From Pelomyxa schiedti (Eukaryota > Evosea > Pelobiontida > Pelomyxidae): 64,000 nucleotides of DNA. Positions 1-11,600 of this stretch are shown here, in pieces. Where the stretch lies: contig JAHLWZ010000351.1 of NCBI GenBank assembly GCA_020536535.1, positions 917-64,916 of the forward strand. Reading direction: 5' to 3'. The position numbers and the translations under genes are program-made. The notes beneath the pieces are model-generated. The model worked only from the letters and a program-made list of their open reading frames with translations. It was not told the DNA's origin and searched no databases. Position 1 is the stretch's first letter. Each line of letters opens with the position of its first letter.

Positions 1-1234
1 GGACGTCGTCCTCGCCCCTGATCAATACTGACGGGACCCCCGCATCTCCCTCTACTCCCGCGAGGTCTTCTCCAGATATTACTACGACCACCACCTCGTC
101 GGCTTCTTCTGCTTCGGCTTCTGCTTCGGCTTCGGCCTACGCCTCGGCTTCCGCGACGCCGCCGATCCCGCCGTGCCAGATCATCAGGAAGGCGCCGAGC
201 CGCAGCAACCTCATGAAGGCGCAGTCCGCGTTCGCCAAGGCCATCACGCGCACCATCATGAACGTCGACGACCCGACGGCCGCGTTCGCGTGCGTCAGCG
301 ACGAGGACATGCGCGACGTCCGCGCGGGCTACGTCGCCATCATGGGGCGCGACGACACCTGCGAGAGCCTGCGCGGCGTGTTCTGCGAGCTGGCCCGCAT
401 GATCGCCCACGGCCACGGCGGCGGCGGGGGGGGCGCGGAGGGGGGGGCCTGCGGGGCCGCCGACGAGGGCGCCACCGCGGCCGCGGTCGTGGCCCCGGCC
501 GAGACGGTGCGGGCGGCCGCGGCGTCGTGCGGGGGCGGCGCCAGCGCCATGGTGGCGAGCATGCGGAGCCGCAGGGTGTGCAAGGTCGTGGCGTGCGGGC
601 AGGACGCGACGGCCTTCTTGGTCGGGAGGCAGCCCAAGCTGTGCGACCTGCAGGCGTGCGACGACGCCGACGACAAGGTCTCGCGCGTCCACTTCATATT
701 GTTCGTGCTGCCGGCTTCTAGGGAGGTCGTAGTCGTCGACCCTGGGTGCATGAACGGGTTCGAGGTCGTGTCGAGGTCTAACTTGTCTGCTCCTTTGTGT
801 AGAAGCTCCCCCACTCAGAGAAATGTACTCAAGTGCGTTCGTTCCCCCATTTCTTTTTCCGCCTCTTGCTCTATCAAATGGTTCCAGACACTAGATACTA
901 ACACATGGCACAACACACTACCTGCAGGTTCGCGTTCCAGGAAGATTTCAGTTTGCGCCTTTCAGATAGCACTACGTGTATGGGGAGCAATGACATTGTT
1001 GAATTTCGTTGGACCACAAACTGTGTGAATTGCACTGTTGAAAAACGCAAGACCACATTGCGAAAGGGGCACCCAGCTTGTGGTCATGGTTTGCTCTTGT
1101 GTGAAAACTGCATAGGTGCACTATCCCATTGCCCTGTGTGTGACTCTGTGTGGAAGGACCGAACTGAAACAACATCCACCAGCACCTCTACCACAGTACC
1201 AACTGTAGAATTTCTCCACGATGAATCCTTGTAA
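1..1234 (+). CDS. FHA-RING protein, 5' partial
   Basis: The frame is open from base 3, so the gene begins upstream of the window. Visible order: a Ser/Thr/Ala-rich low-complexity stretch (about 25-165), a helical region, a Gly/Ala-rich spacer, then a forkhead-associated domain at about 590-1010 with the family hallmarks GR (FLVGRQ), SRVH and the NG turn (GCMNGF). It is followed by a C3HC4-type RING at about 1020-1145: C-x2-C, CGH, LCENC and CPVC. One intron at 833-927 splits the FHA domain; joining 832 to 928 restores the frame. Stop at 1234. FHA domains bind phosphothreonine and RING fingers are typically E3 ubiquitin ligases, so a phospho-dependent ligase of the general CHFR/RNF8 layout is inferred. 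The first 700 bases are very GC-rich with G/C-ending codons, while exon 2 has ordinary composition. Confidence 0.8.
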
Positions 1235-1802
1235 CAAAAGTAAAGAAAAAAAAGAGTGTTTCTACTATTGATTTCTAGTTGACCATTGATTCTTGGTGAC
1301 TACTAGCGCAGTCTCCAACCTGCACATGAAACAAAAACCCAGGTGGGGAAGCTTCTGTGCCAGGTAAATACTGCTTCTTGATTTGTGTCCTAATTACCAA
1401 ATAACACGCGAGGGAACAGGCCTCTCGATGACTTGAGAGGATCACCAAGGCATGATCAGTAGTGAACTTTATGCCTCAGCACCTAAACCCACGAAACCTA
1501 GGTTCTCGTAACTAGACTACTACTACTACTTTTAAGCCAGAAAAGGGAATCACAGGGCCGCACAAGAAGCCTGTCAACTTCATGTAATTCCATGTCACAC
1601 AAAATACTCGGAATTCACGGGTCTACTAAAAAAAATAAACTCTTTGTTTCCGCTTGCTATTAGTAAAATCATATGTTACTCCCTGTCGGGGCACCAACTC
1701 TGCCCTTAGTCCCGCTCCGGTTATTCTCTGTTGTGACCAAGGCTCAGCAGGTTTTTTTTGCCATCCCTTTTCTCCTTTCACGAAACGTTGCAAAAGACGT
1801 GA
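1235..1802. other. Intergenic spacer, no gene recognised
   Basis: This is AT-leaning sequence between two plus-strand genes. It holds a short CTA microsatellite at about 1517-1530 and a small perfect 6-bp stem (CCTCTC/GAGAGG) near 1420-1440. No convincing ORF or tRNA was seen. The 5' UTR and promoter of the nitroreductase presumably lie in its right half. Confidence 0.5.
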
Positions 1803-2608
1803 ATGGCATCGACGGGGACACCGGTGGAACAGGTATTGGGCCGACGATCCGTGAGGAGCTTTGATGCAACCAGGACACTGACAAGCGAAGTTTTGGACCA
1901 ATTGGTGGCGGCCGCGGTGAACGCACCTACTGCCATAAACCAGCAGCACTTTAGACTACTTATGGGTGTGTATTCAGAAAAAACCGCAATATAGCTTCCC
2001 TGTGCAAACTTTATTATCGTAATCACTGATACATATAGTAAACTAAAGGCATACATTCCTGATGTACCATAACCGTAACTTTGTTTTCTACATTAACCAG
2101 CAATTAGAAACGGATGCAGCTGTACTCAAGGCAGTTTCTAAGGGGACTATGGAACAAGTCTTCGGACCTGGAAAAATGGACGCGGCAGCATTCAAGAAGA
2201 TGGTTAGCTATCCTGGTGATGACTTGGTATTCTATGATGCCCCTGCTGTTCTCTTTATTTTCTATCCTCCAACATCCGTATCGGCTAAAGTACGTTCTCT
2301 CGGACTCGTTTCAGTTTTCCTCTACCTCTTACACCAACCCACCAATGAAAAAGGCCCCCGCAGCCACAGCAATGGACATTGGGTTCGTTGCACAAAATGT
2401 GATATGTGTAGCAACACTGCTTGGACTTGGGACCGTGCCCATTGGTATGATTTCACGTGCAGGGACTGTTGTAAACAACATCCTTGGGGTTTCATCCGAC
2501 CAACAGCTGGCTCTCGCTGTTGCTGTGGGATACCCAACCCCACAAGGTGCAATCCCTGCTCCTCTGGGTGTCAAAAAGCCACTTTCGGCCCTACTGGCCA
2601 AAGTTTAG
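1803..2608 (+). CDS. Nitroreductase family protein
   Basis: Three exons are proposed, 1803-1967, 2101-2289 and 2354-2608, giving about 202 residues, the usual size for the family. The N-terminus reads LGRRSVRSFD, followed by NAPTAINQQHF, the FMN phosphate/ribityl-binding start typical of nitroreductases (R-R-S-x-R-x-F and APTAxNxQ). The last exon has the conserved helix GFVAQNVICVATLLGLG and a C-terminal VGYPTP. These enzymes are FMN-dependent NAD(P)H oxidoreductases acting on nitro compounds, quinones or flavin. Such genes are frequent in anaerobic protists, often by transfer from bacteria, but this one carries two introns. Both junctions are phase 0. The acceptor at 2353 (AATGAAAAAG) has no pyrimidine tract; an alternative at 2314 would make an implausible 25-base intron. 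Confidence 0.8.
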
Positions 2609-2850
2609 GCCCCTGGAAGAACATTGAAGTTGGGATTTTCCTGGAATCTAAGAACAGCGATAAAACCCGGAACCCCAGTAAGGAAAGCTTCCCTCCGTAG
2701 GGGCAACTGTACGCTGGTGCCAAAACGAATGTAGTTGATCATGGAAAAACCCAGCACTCGCAAAGAAAAAAACCGGGACACCGCACAGACAAAAAGAAAA
2801 AAAAAGGCGAAACGCGGAAGGAACAAAACAAAAACAAAAACCCAACAACA
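2609..2850. promoter_or_regulatory. Spacer and probable PKS promoter
   Basis: A 242-base region between the nitroreductase stop and the PKS start. It ends in a strongly purine/A-rich leader (runs such as AAAAAGAAAAAAAAAGG around 2790-2840) directly before the ATG at 2851. No TATA box is obvious. Promoter role is inferred from position only. Confidence 0.35.
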
Positions 2851-5800
2851 ATGTCACACCACCACTGCTCAGCCCTGCCCACCTCCGAAGCCCCGAGCGC
2901 CGACGCCTGCCTAGCCAGGCTCCCCAAGCCCCTGAAAGTCCCTTTCGAGCCCGTCGCCATCATCGGCATTGGCTGCAAGTATCCCCAGATCCTCGACCCC
3001 GACGACGCCTGGAAGGTGTTCTCGCAGGGCCTCGACGTGCTCACGCGCTGGGAGTCGCCGGACCCCACGCTGACCGGCTCCCGCGGCTTCGTCGACGACG
3101 CCGTGGCCTACGACTACAAGTTCTGGAACGTGGTGTACCCGCGGCTCCAGGACCCGCAGATGTTCCTGCTCCACGAGGTCGTCTACAACGCCCTCGAGAA
3201 CGCCGGCTACTGCCCCACGATGGTCGGCAACCTCCCCGGCCGCGTCGGCGTCTACGGCAACATGGGCCCGTCGTTCTACTCGATCACCTGCTCGGCCGGG
3301 ACCATGGGCCCCGAGGAGAACACGACGCAGACGGCCAAGATGAGCATGATCGGCAGCTCCTTCTCGACCTTCAAGAGCCTCGTGTCCCTCGCCTCCTTCA
3401 TCCACGCCCACGGGCCCATCCTCGACATCGCCAGCGCGTGCTCGTCCTCCGCCTCCGCCGTCTGGATCGCGACGCAGCAGCTGCAGCTCGGCGTCATCGA
3501 CTTGGCCGTCACGGGCTACGTGACGCTGGCGTGGCCTCGCGAGCCGGTCCTGGGCTACAGCAACACGAGGAAGGGGCTCTACAGCGTCGACGGGTACATC
3601 CGCCCGTTCGACCGCAGGCACTCTGGGTTCGTGCCGTCTGAGGGGGCCGGGTCCTTCGTCCTTAAGAGGCTCGCAGACGCTGTTGCGGACAACGACGTCG
3701 TCATGAGCGTAATTGTGGGAGCCGGGCAGTCTTCCGACCCGTTCATGCTGCCGTCCCAGGAGGCCATCAGCGCCCCAATTGTGTGTGAGTGTATTAGGGA
3801 TGCTATGCAGTGTGCTGGAATCAAGAGCGGTGATGAGATATCTTACATCGAGTGCCACGGCGCAGCTACTACAGTGGGTGACTTCGCCGAAATCACAGCT
3901 TTGAACGCGGCGTTGCAGGTCCCTGGAAAGTCCTCGTTCTGTGCAATTGGGTCTGTAAAGGCTAACCTTGGCCACATTGGAGGAGGGGCCGGAATTCCTT
4001 CGCTTATGAAGGGTACACAAATCCTTATGCACAACTTCATCCCACCACTCGCTAACTTTGAGGAGCCTGAGGAGGCCACCGCTCATTTCCTAAGCCAACC
4101 CGGCTGCCCTGTTTACATTCCCAAGGTTGGCCACACCCCTGCTACCCCTGTCAAGTACGTTGGTGTTCAGGCCTCATGCCCTGGAGGAGGCACACACTTG
4201 ATGCTGGCGAAGGCGCCACCATCAAAGTTCCCGTTCGTTGAAGCTGATGAACCCCGCCGCACTTTCCTTCTTTGCACGTCAACAAAGACCGCAACTTCCA
4301 ACACTGTCTTGTCAGACAATACCGCTAAGCTGGTTCCCTCCAAAGTTGTTGAACAGGGTTTGGAATTTGCCTTCAATGCCGAGTACATATTACAGGCAAG
4401 AAGAGAGCGCTACCCGTTCAGAAGTGCGGTAGTCATGTCCGTTCTCCCAGGTTGTTGTTCTTGTTTTTTCTTTTCTATCCTAATGCTTTTTGCCACCATA
4501 CAGGTGAGGCTCCTCTGGCTGAGCGTATCCAGTGCACCCCAGCAGTCAAAGGAAACTTGTCCATCCAGGAGAATGTTGATGTGGGCTTTATCTTCTCAGG
4601 GTTCGGAGGCTGCGGGCAGCAATGCGCCAAGGAGTTGTATGTTCAGTTCCCAGTTTTCAAAGCTGCCTTCGACAGATGTGCCGCCTGCCTAAAGGAAATC
4701 TCTGGGGGATCGTTTGTACTTACTCCTGACCAGATCGATCTCAGCCTCGAGCCCGTCTCTCTAGCTGCCATGTCGTTTGTTACCATGCAAATATGTGTTT
4801 CCGAGCTTCTTATTTCTTGGGGTATTGTGCCAACAGCCGGAGTCGTATGTCATAGTCTTGGTGAGTATCCTGCTGCTGTTGCTAACGGTGTTCTCACACC
4901 GGAGGAGTGCCTGAAAATTACCAAATTCCGCTTTGAAGTTCTTGCCAAGCTTCCTAAGATAAACACACTGGTTGTATCTATGATTGCAGTAAAGCGTGTC
5001 TCTGATATGGTGGCTGCCCTAAACAAGGCCGATCCGGCTGACCCAGCTGAAATTACTGTAATCAACAGTTCTACTGTTTGCATCGTGAGTGGCCCAGACG
5101 CCAAAATTGAAGCGTTGACTACACAGCTTCAGACAACCACATGCAAAATACACAAGTTCTCACCTGTTACTTCACATTCTGCCAAAGTTGCCCCAATACT
5201 TGATGAATTCCGAGCATACCTCACCTCGCTTAACCTCGGTGCTACCGCTCGTCCAGCCAAGTACAAGTGTATAAGTGGTCTCACAGCAGACTGGGGAACC
5301 GGTGCTGAATTCTCCTCAGTTGATCATTACTGCAATGTCCTTGCAAACAAAGTCAATTTCCACCAGGCAGCACAGAAACTCATGAACACTTGGATCAAGA
5401 AAACAGCCTCAGTTGATCCCAAGAAGACCCGCAAGCTCATCCTCCTAGAAATTGGCGCCAGCCTTGTTTCCCACGTCCAAGATATTGCAGCCCTTGAGTG
5501 CGGCGCCGTCGCAAGAGCAGCCCCCGCGGCCTCCGTCGTTCCCATTTCACTCTTCCTTCACCACCAAAACAAAACCAGTAACGCTGCCCAGCAAATACTC
5601 ACCGCTCTGGGCACAGCATGGACCCACGGAATGGAAATCAACTGGCAGAACTACCACACAACCAACGGTGTATGCACAAGACACGCTGTACAGCTCTGCC
5701 GCTATCCATGGGAACGCCAACCCGTTACATGGGTTCCACCAAAGGGTGCAAACATCACTCGCGACGAGTACTTTGAGAAGCTCCTTCAGTATCCTGATGC

Positions 5801-6095
5801 ACCTGTTGCAACTGCAGCAAAGAAGGCAAGAATCCTTCCCACAATTCCCGGGAATGCACTTGGTGCAAAGGAAATGGGATTCCTGGCTGACAAATGGGAG
5901 GCTTTTGCAGGTGATGTGATTGATGCAGATGCCAACTTCTTCGACTTTGGCGCTACTAGCATGGCCGCTATGAGAATGGTAGAGTCCATTAATAAGGTGT
6001 TGGGTCTTCAGCTTCAGGCCTCTGCCTGGCTCCGCGAGCCAACATTTATCGCCCTCGTGCAAGCTTACTCCAACCTCAAGACCCACAAATCCTAA
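2851..6095 (+). CDS. Type I polyketide synthase, KS-AT-ACP
   Basis: Two exons, 2851-4450 and 4504-6095, with a 53-base phase-1 intron, give 1063 residues. The ketosynthase (about residues 30-440) has the catalytic Cys in ASACSSSASA, the first His in ECHGAATTVGD and the second in KANLGH. The acyltransferase (about 565-860) starts FIFSGFGGCGQQ, has the active Ser in CHSLGEYPAA and a His in VTSHSAK. The C-terminal carrier domain (about 985-1055) has FFDFGATSMAAM, whose Ser would take phosphopantetheine. There is no ketoreductase, dehydratase, enoyl reductase, methyltransferase or thioesterase, so a non-reducing iterative enzyme or a partner for separate enzymes is inferred; the product is unknown. 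Codon use changes abruptly: about the first 800 bases are extremely GC-rich, then it returns to the local norm near 3660-3700, inside the KS domain. Confidence 0.9.
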
Positions 6096-6223
6096 GCCAC
6101 TTTACCATCCCTTCTCACTGTGTTTTTCTAACTGGAAACCACTGATTCCAATCCAGTTGGTCCAAAGGAGAAAATAAATTTATTTGAGTTTTATGTTCTT
6201 CCAAATTTCTTTGGTTGATGGTA

Positions 6224-8412
6224 CTATGTGTGGTCTGTGTGTGGAGGTGTTGAAGGTTGGAATGGGGTTATTGGTTGGTTTTGGGTTGATGATGGAAGTG
6301 CAGAAATGCTGCACAGGTCCTCATCTGTTCTTATCACTAGCTCCAATTTGGAGTCGGACACTAACACCGCGGCTGCCATGTTTGTGAATCCACAATAGAA
6401 TGATGACGAGAACACCGTGATCGTACTGGCTCGATTAGATAGTTCTATCCCCAACTAGCCAAAGATCAGAAGGAAGAAAGTGTACCGTAATTTAAAAAAC
6501 CTTTGGGTACTGATGTGCTCGTATTACATGAGTACAGCCACTTTGTTCCTTGAAAATTCTAAGTGCCTCTCTTCCAAATACACAGGTCCCTTCACCTCGG
6601 TCATTGTACCCAAAACCTTTTGGAAACCTTCTATCGTAGGCTGCGGATTTAGTGAGTATTCAGATGAAAAGAGTAGTGGTAAAAACCTATGACTTGCTCT
6701 TGTTCGAGTGTGGCAGGATCAGACCATAGCAGATCGAAAATGAAATAGGGGACATCATGGGAAATGTCTATGGGTCTTCGGATCTGTCTTACAAAGAAGC
6801 TTTATTTGGCTTGTTCTAGAAAAAGGGAGGATCATGCCTGCATAATAGTAGCAAGTACGTTCGTGTCATAGAGAGTGAGGTCCCGAGGAATCCCTCCATG
6901 TACACAAAAAATGGTGTTGTCTATTACAGACGCCAATGGAAGATGACAGAAGCATTCATTTAAAGCCTGCCACACTTCATCACCTATAGTTGTTTGCAAA
7001 ATGATACTTTGGTTCTTGGCACATAACGAGACCTTGTTCACCAAAACGGTCCCTGCATTGGCACCGTAGGGACCCGGCTCCATAACCATTTATATCCCCA
7101 TTTATGTCTGGGCTTTCGTGATTCCCGCGGAGAAGGAACACCTTCAAAATTTAGCTTGGAAGTTTATGAAAATGAACTCTAAACCTTCTTTGGGGCTAAC
7201 ACTTTGAGAGAGAAAAGTAGGGCCAAAGTTTCTATGCTGTGGGGGCCCCTATCAACTAGAAAATGTGATTAATACGCTAGATTCACCTCCAAACCATAAT
7301 CGCCCAGAAGCAGTAATTTGGAGGCCACTATCTCATAAAAATCTAAAAATCCGAATGCCTTGGTAAAAGCAACAAGGTCCTTTCACAACTTTCTCAGAAC
7401 TCAATGGCAAGGTTTTTTTCTTACCTTATAATTCCCATGAAGATCTCCAAGAACGAATACGGGTGCAGATAGTATTAGAAGAGAACTTTCATTGGCCAAG
7501 ATGTCTTTAACTGATTTTATCAAACACATCATTTGTTCAGTATTTATGGCTGGACATGTCCAGCTTCAAATGTCAGGCTATAAAAGACTAGGAGCAAAAG
7601 CATACTAGAAACAAGACAGGGAAGGATGTTCAAGGAAGCCGTATTTCAGCATTGAAAGAACTAGACCCGCTATGTTCATTCCGGTGGTTTCGGCGGATCT
7701 TGTGCTTGAGACTAAGAGAATGTATGTTGTGTAAATACAGAGTGGGAAGAAACGCGGAAAATGAAAGCTTACGCCAATTTAAATGTATAGTCGACATAAC
7801 TGAGTTTGACAATCCTGAGGGAAGAGGCAAGGTTTTCACAGAACCATGTGTAAGCTAAATATTGACATCAGAGGCTATAAACACCAAAATACAAGCAAAT
7901 AGCACAGCACCCAAGGACACACACACACAAAAAACCAAACCCACCCACAACAACAAAACCAAATAAAATAGTAACGAACGCACCTGGGCCACACACGGAC
8001 TGATGTCGTAGTGACAAACACCGCCCCGGCTAATCTCCCCGCCCCTCGACGACGAAGCGGGCGCCTCCCCCATGGCCGCGTCGCCGCGGGCCTCGCACTC
8101 CCGGTCCCCCGGCTCCTGCTCGCTCGAGCCCCCGCTCCCGCTCCCGCTCGCGCACCCGCCGCAGCTGCCGTGCCTCGCTCTCCGCTCCAGGTCGTCGCGG
8201 CAGCAGCACGTGTGGATGACGACAGGGGCCGAGGCCCCAGAGGGGTCCGCGGCGCTGCTGCTCGCGGCGGTCCCGCTCGCAGGGGGGCCTGGCGGGGGCG
8301 GGGGGCTGGACGGGCGCGGGTCGCCCAGCAGGGAGGACAGGGGCACCCCCGCGTTGGACTCCCCGAGGCTGCCGGACGACCCGAGGGAAAGGCTGCTGTT
8401 CGGCGACGACAT
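6224..8412 (-). CDS. PPP-family Ser/Thr protein phosphatase
   Basis: Eleven exons were traced: 8412-7984, 7854-7773, 7711-7618, 7563-7425, 7379-7295, 7255-7185, 7141-7042, 6983-6859, 6783-6687, 6640-6501 and 6454-6224, giving about 530 residues. All PPP signatures appear after splicing: [47 protein letters not shown] and VFSSS-YC. The metal-binding and catalytic residues are therefore intact. The first exon is a 143-residue Ser/Pro/Gly-rich, GC-rich extension without a recognised domain. Introns are 45-75 bases except the first (129). The HGGIPR form and a C-terminus that continues past the catalytic core differ from plain PP1 or PP2A, so I do not assign a subtype. Exons 2 and 3 are the least certain. 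The gene is convergent with the PKS (128 bases between stops). Confidence 0.85.
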
Positions 8413-8640
8413 CGCTGGAATTACGCCGAGGCAAATTGGATTTTCTCCGGAAACACGAAACAGGAACAAACAGTTCTTTGCCCTTCTAAAGCACTACACA
8501 GAGTGAAATGGGGATGCTACCAGCAGGGTGTATCCCAAGAGGAGAGATACTCCATCACAGAAGACTCAGAGATCAAAACGAAAACAAAAAAAAAGCGCAA
8601 ACGCCGAAAAGAAACGCGAGAAAAAGACAAAAGTGAAGTG
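8413..8640. promoter_or_regulatory. Divergent promoter, phosphatase / UPF2
   Basis: A 228-base spacer lies between the two opposite-strand ATGs (8412 on minus, 8641 on plus). It must hold both 5' UTRs and promoters if the start choices are right. It ends in an A-rich leader (runs of A around 8580-8600), like the leaders of other genes here. No recognisable TATA element. Confidence 0.4.
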
Positions 8641-11600
8641 ATGCAGCCACCAAGTATGCAACCACAACGTACAAGCAAGCCGCTGCAGATCGTGATAAAG
8701 AAGACTACGAGACCACTGTACGCACCTCCGCACTCGAGTGCTGCTGCGACCACTACAACTACAACAACTACTATCGTGCCTCGCAATCAACTGACACTTC
8801 GCCAGCAAGAGCAGGTTTGTTATGTCGTTTTGTGGTTTTGCCATCTGACTGTTTTGGTTTCCCCCCCCCCCCCCCCACCAGTTGGAAGCGCAAAGACGCC
8901 TGGAGGAGGAACGTATTGCACGTGAGCGCCAGGAGGAGGAAAAGCGAAAACAGTTGGAAGAAGAGCGGCGCATTCAGGAGGAGGAGAGGCGTAGGCAAGA
9001 AGAAGAAAGGAAACGGCTGGAGGAAGAAGAGAGAAAGAGAAAGGAGGAAGAACGCCGCATACAGGAGGAAGAGGATGCGAAGCGCCGTGCTGAAGAGGAG
9101 CAAGCCAGAAAACTAGCCGAAGAAGTGAAGCACAAAGCAGTTTGTCATTCTCTTTGTGTTGAGTGTACTTGATTCATCTCCGAACCACAGGAACTCCTTC
9201 AAAAGGAAGAAGACTATCAGAAGCAGAAAATGCTAAAAAAAAGGATACGCGCCTGTAATCTAGCTGTATCCATGGGACTCACTCCACGCCCTGAAGAACA
9301 GAAACTTCGAACTTTCGATTCAACAGTCAAGGTGGATATGTTTCCTCTTATGCCATCCGTGCTATTCTTAACGGAACACAGCGTAACACAGCATACATAA
9401 AGAAGCTCCGGTCTATAACTGAAGACCAACGTGACTCCCTCCTTGCTGAAGTGAAAAGCCTTAACCTCACAAAATATGTCAGTGAGGCCGTCATTGCCAT
9501 CACTGAAGGAAAATTTGCCAAGCAGGGTGACTTCAGCACCACCATTAAGGTTCTTCACCAATCGATTCGTACTGAAGAGAACCTTCCTTAGTCTCATACG
9601 TACAGATTTGTTCAGTTTGCCACAGTCGTTACGCTGAGTTCACTCCCCTTTTGATTCAAGCTCTGACAAAACATTTTCAAGAGAATTCTTATAAGCCTGT
9701 AGTTCCTCCACAGCCCCCTGATCCACAGAAGCAAATGCGGCAAAGGTAACTTTCAATATATTGAATATTTCCTTTTTTTTTCACCTTTTTTTTTGTAAAA
9801 TAGGATTGCTCTTCGTTTGTTGTGTGAATTGTACATAAATGGTTTCTTCATTGATCCAAGTCCAATTGTTTCCATTCTGCGAGAGCTCGTAATCCTCCTT
9901 CGTTGTTTCACCAAGTTATCAAGTAATCTCAAACAAGGTGAAGGGTGATGAGCCAACTCCTACCACTGAGGGATTTTTCAATCTCCCTATCATTGTGGGA
10001 TTTGTGAGAAGCGTTGGTGAAGACATTTTGGGAATCGTGCCGAAATTGAGACGTCAGACTTTTGAGCAACTAAAAGAAGCTGTGGTAAGATGGCTTTAGA
10101 ATGTCTCCTTAACTCACTGAATTGTGTGGGGATCAAAAGGGGCAAGAGACAGCCATTGGTGTAATAACCAAAGTGAAGAAGTTCTTTAGTATTCCAAATC
10201 CAGACGAGGACCCTATCTGGGCAATTTTGTCCCTACCCAATCCTTCCGAGGCTTTGACCACAAAAACTGACATGATAACAACCCCTGAACAGCAGAAATT
10301 GTTTTTCACTCTGATGGAGGGATACTTCTTCAAAGTTTCTGACTATCTTCTGGCCCAACACAAAGTAACGTGCTTTATCTTGGCAAATTCGTTTAACGGC
10401 AATTTTTTGGCCAGCAACTTCAAGAAAAAGAGAAAGAAAATCACACCATTATGGAAACAAGAGGTGAACTCTCAGCAGCTCAAGTTGCTATCTACGACCA
10501 GCTTCGAAAGAACTATGAAAAACTTTTGTCGAACACAACCATGTCTGATCCACATCTGTGCCCTCGATATTAATGTCTCTCAAGGCTTTCAGATATGCTC
10601 GATCTGGCGATGCCCCAATTGGAAAGTGGAAATGTAACTCGAGTTGCTGACTCTGCTGACAAAAGCGCAAAAAAGGTACTCCAGGCACAATCGTCACCCA
10701 CCAAACATTTAATCTACACCCAGGACGACTTGTCTGAACAACCCCTTTGGGATGATGAGGATACCCGCTCATTCTATGAATCTCTTCCAAAAGTTTCTGC
10801 ATGGCTGGCCACAACTCCACCAGAAGAACCACCAAAAGACGAAAAACCTGCAACTAAATCAAGCAGCACAACCTCCACTACCTCCACAACATCTGCAACG
10901 CCAGCAGTAAGCAACCCTCCTCAGACTACAGTTCCAGCTTCTTCAGAATCCGAGACACCAAAAGAAAAGCCCAAAGTAAAGAAGGGGTAAGTCTGATCTG
11001 ATGTTACCCACTAAATTACTTACTTACAATCTTAGGGAAGAAACAAAAACCGACGACAAAGCTGCTGGGTTTCCTTTGGCGCAGCTAAGCCCGTGTGACA
11101 AATGGCTGATTCAACTACCAATGTGTATCAGCCGCGATTTAATTGACAAAGCGTCAGAAGACTTTTTCACGCACTACAACACCAAGCTCAACAGGAAAAA
11201 GCTCCTTGGCACTCTTTTTCACGTCCCTCGCACCCAATTAGAACTTCTTCCATACTACTCCCGGTTAACTGCAACACTCAGTCAAGAGATCAAGGAAATT
11301 GGCCCCAAGTTATGCAGTATGGCATGTGATAAAAAATGTTACACCTCTTGCTGATTCTCTCCCTTTTGCAAGTTGGAAGAGGAATTTAAAGAACTGGTCT
11401 CAAGAAAGGATCAAATAAACATAGAAACAAAGATTCGGGTATTTCATTTTATTTCTGTTTCTGTTTCATTCTTTTTTAACAACCAAAAAAACCACAACAA
11501 ACAGAACATCCGATTTCTGGGTGAACTCACCAAGTTTAAAGTTTGTCCTCGAGAGCTTATATTTGCTTGCTTCCAAGCGTGTTTGAATGACTTTTCACAT

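Noticed and set aside
173-721. Arg/Gly-rich 182-codon frame in the first kilobase
   Set aside because: It is an out-of-frame shadow of the GC-rich FHA-RING exon; the FHA hallmarks are in the other frame.
1420-1440. Small hairpin as a possible snoRNA or regulatory RNA
   Set aside because: The stem is only six base pairs and no C/D or H/ACA box arrangement was found.
2911-4086. Minus-strand 391-codon frame inside the PKS
   Set aside because: It lies antisense to the GC-rich KS domain, where stops are rare by composition. The KS catalytic motifs are on the plus strand.
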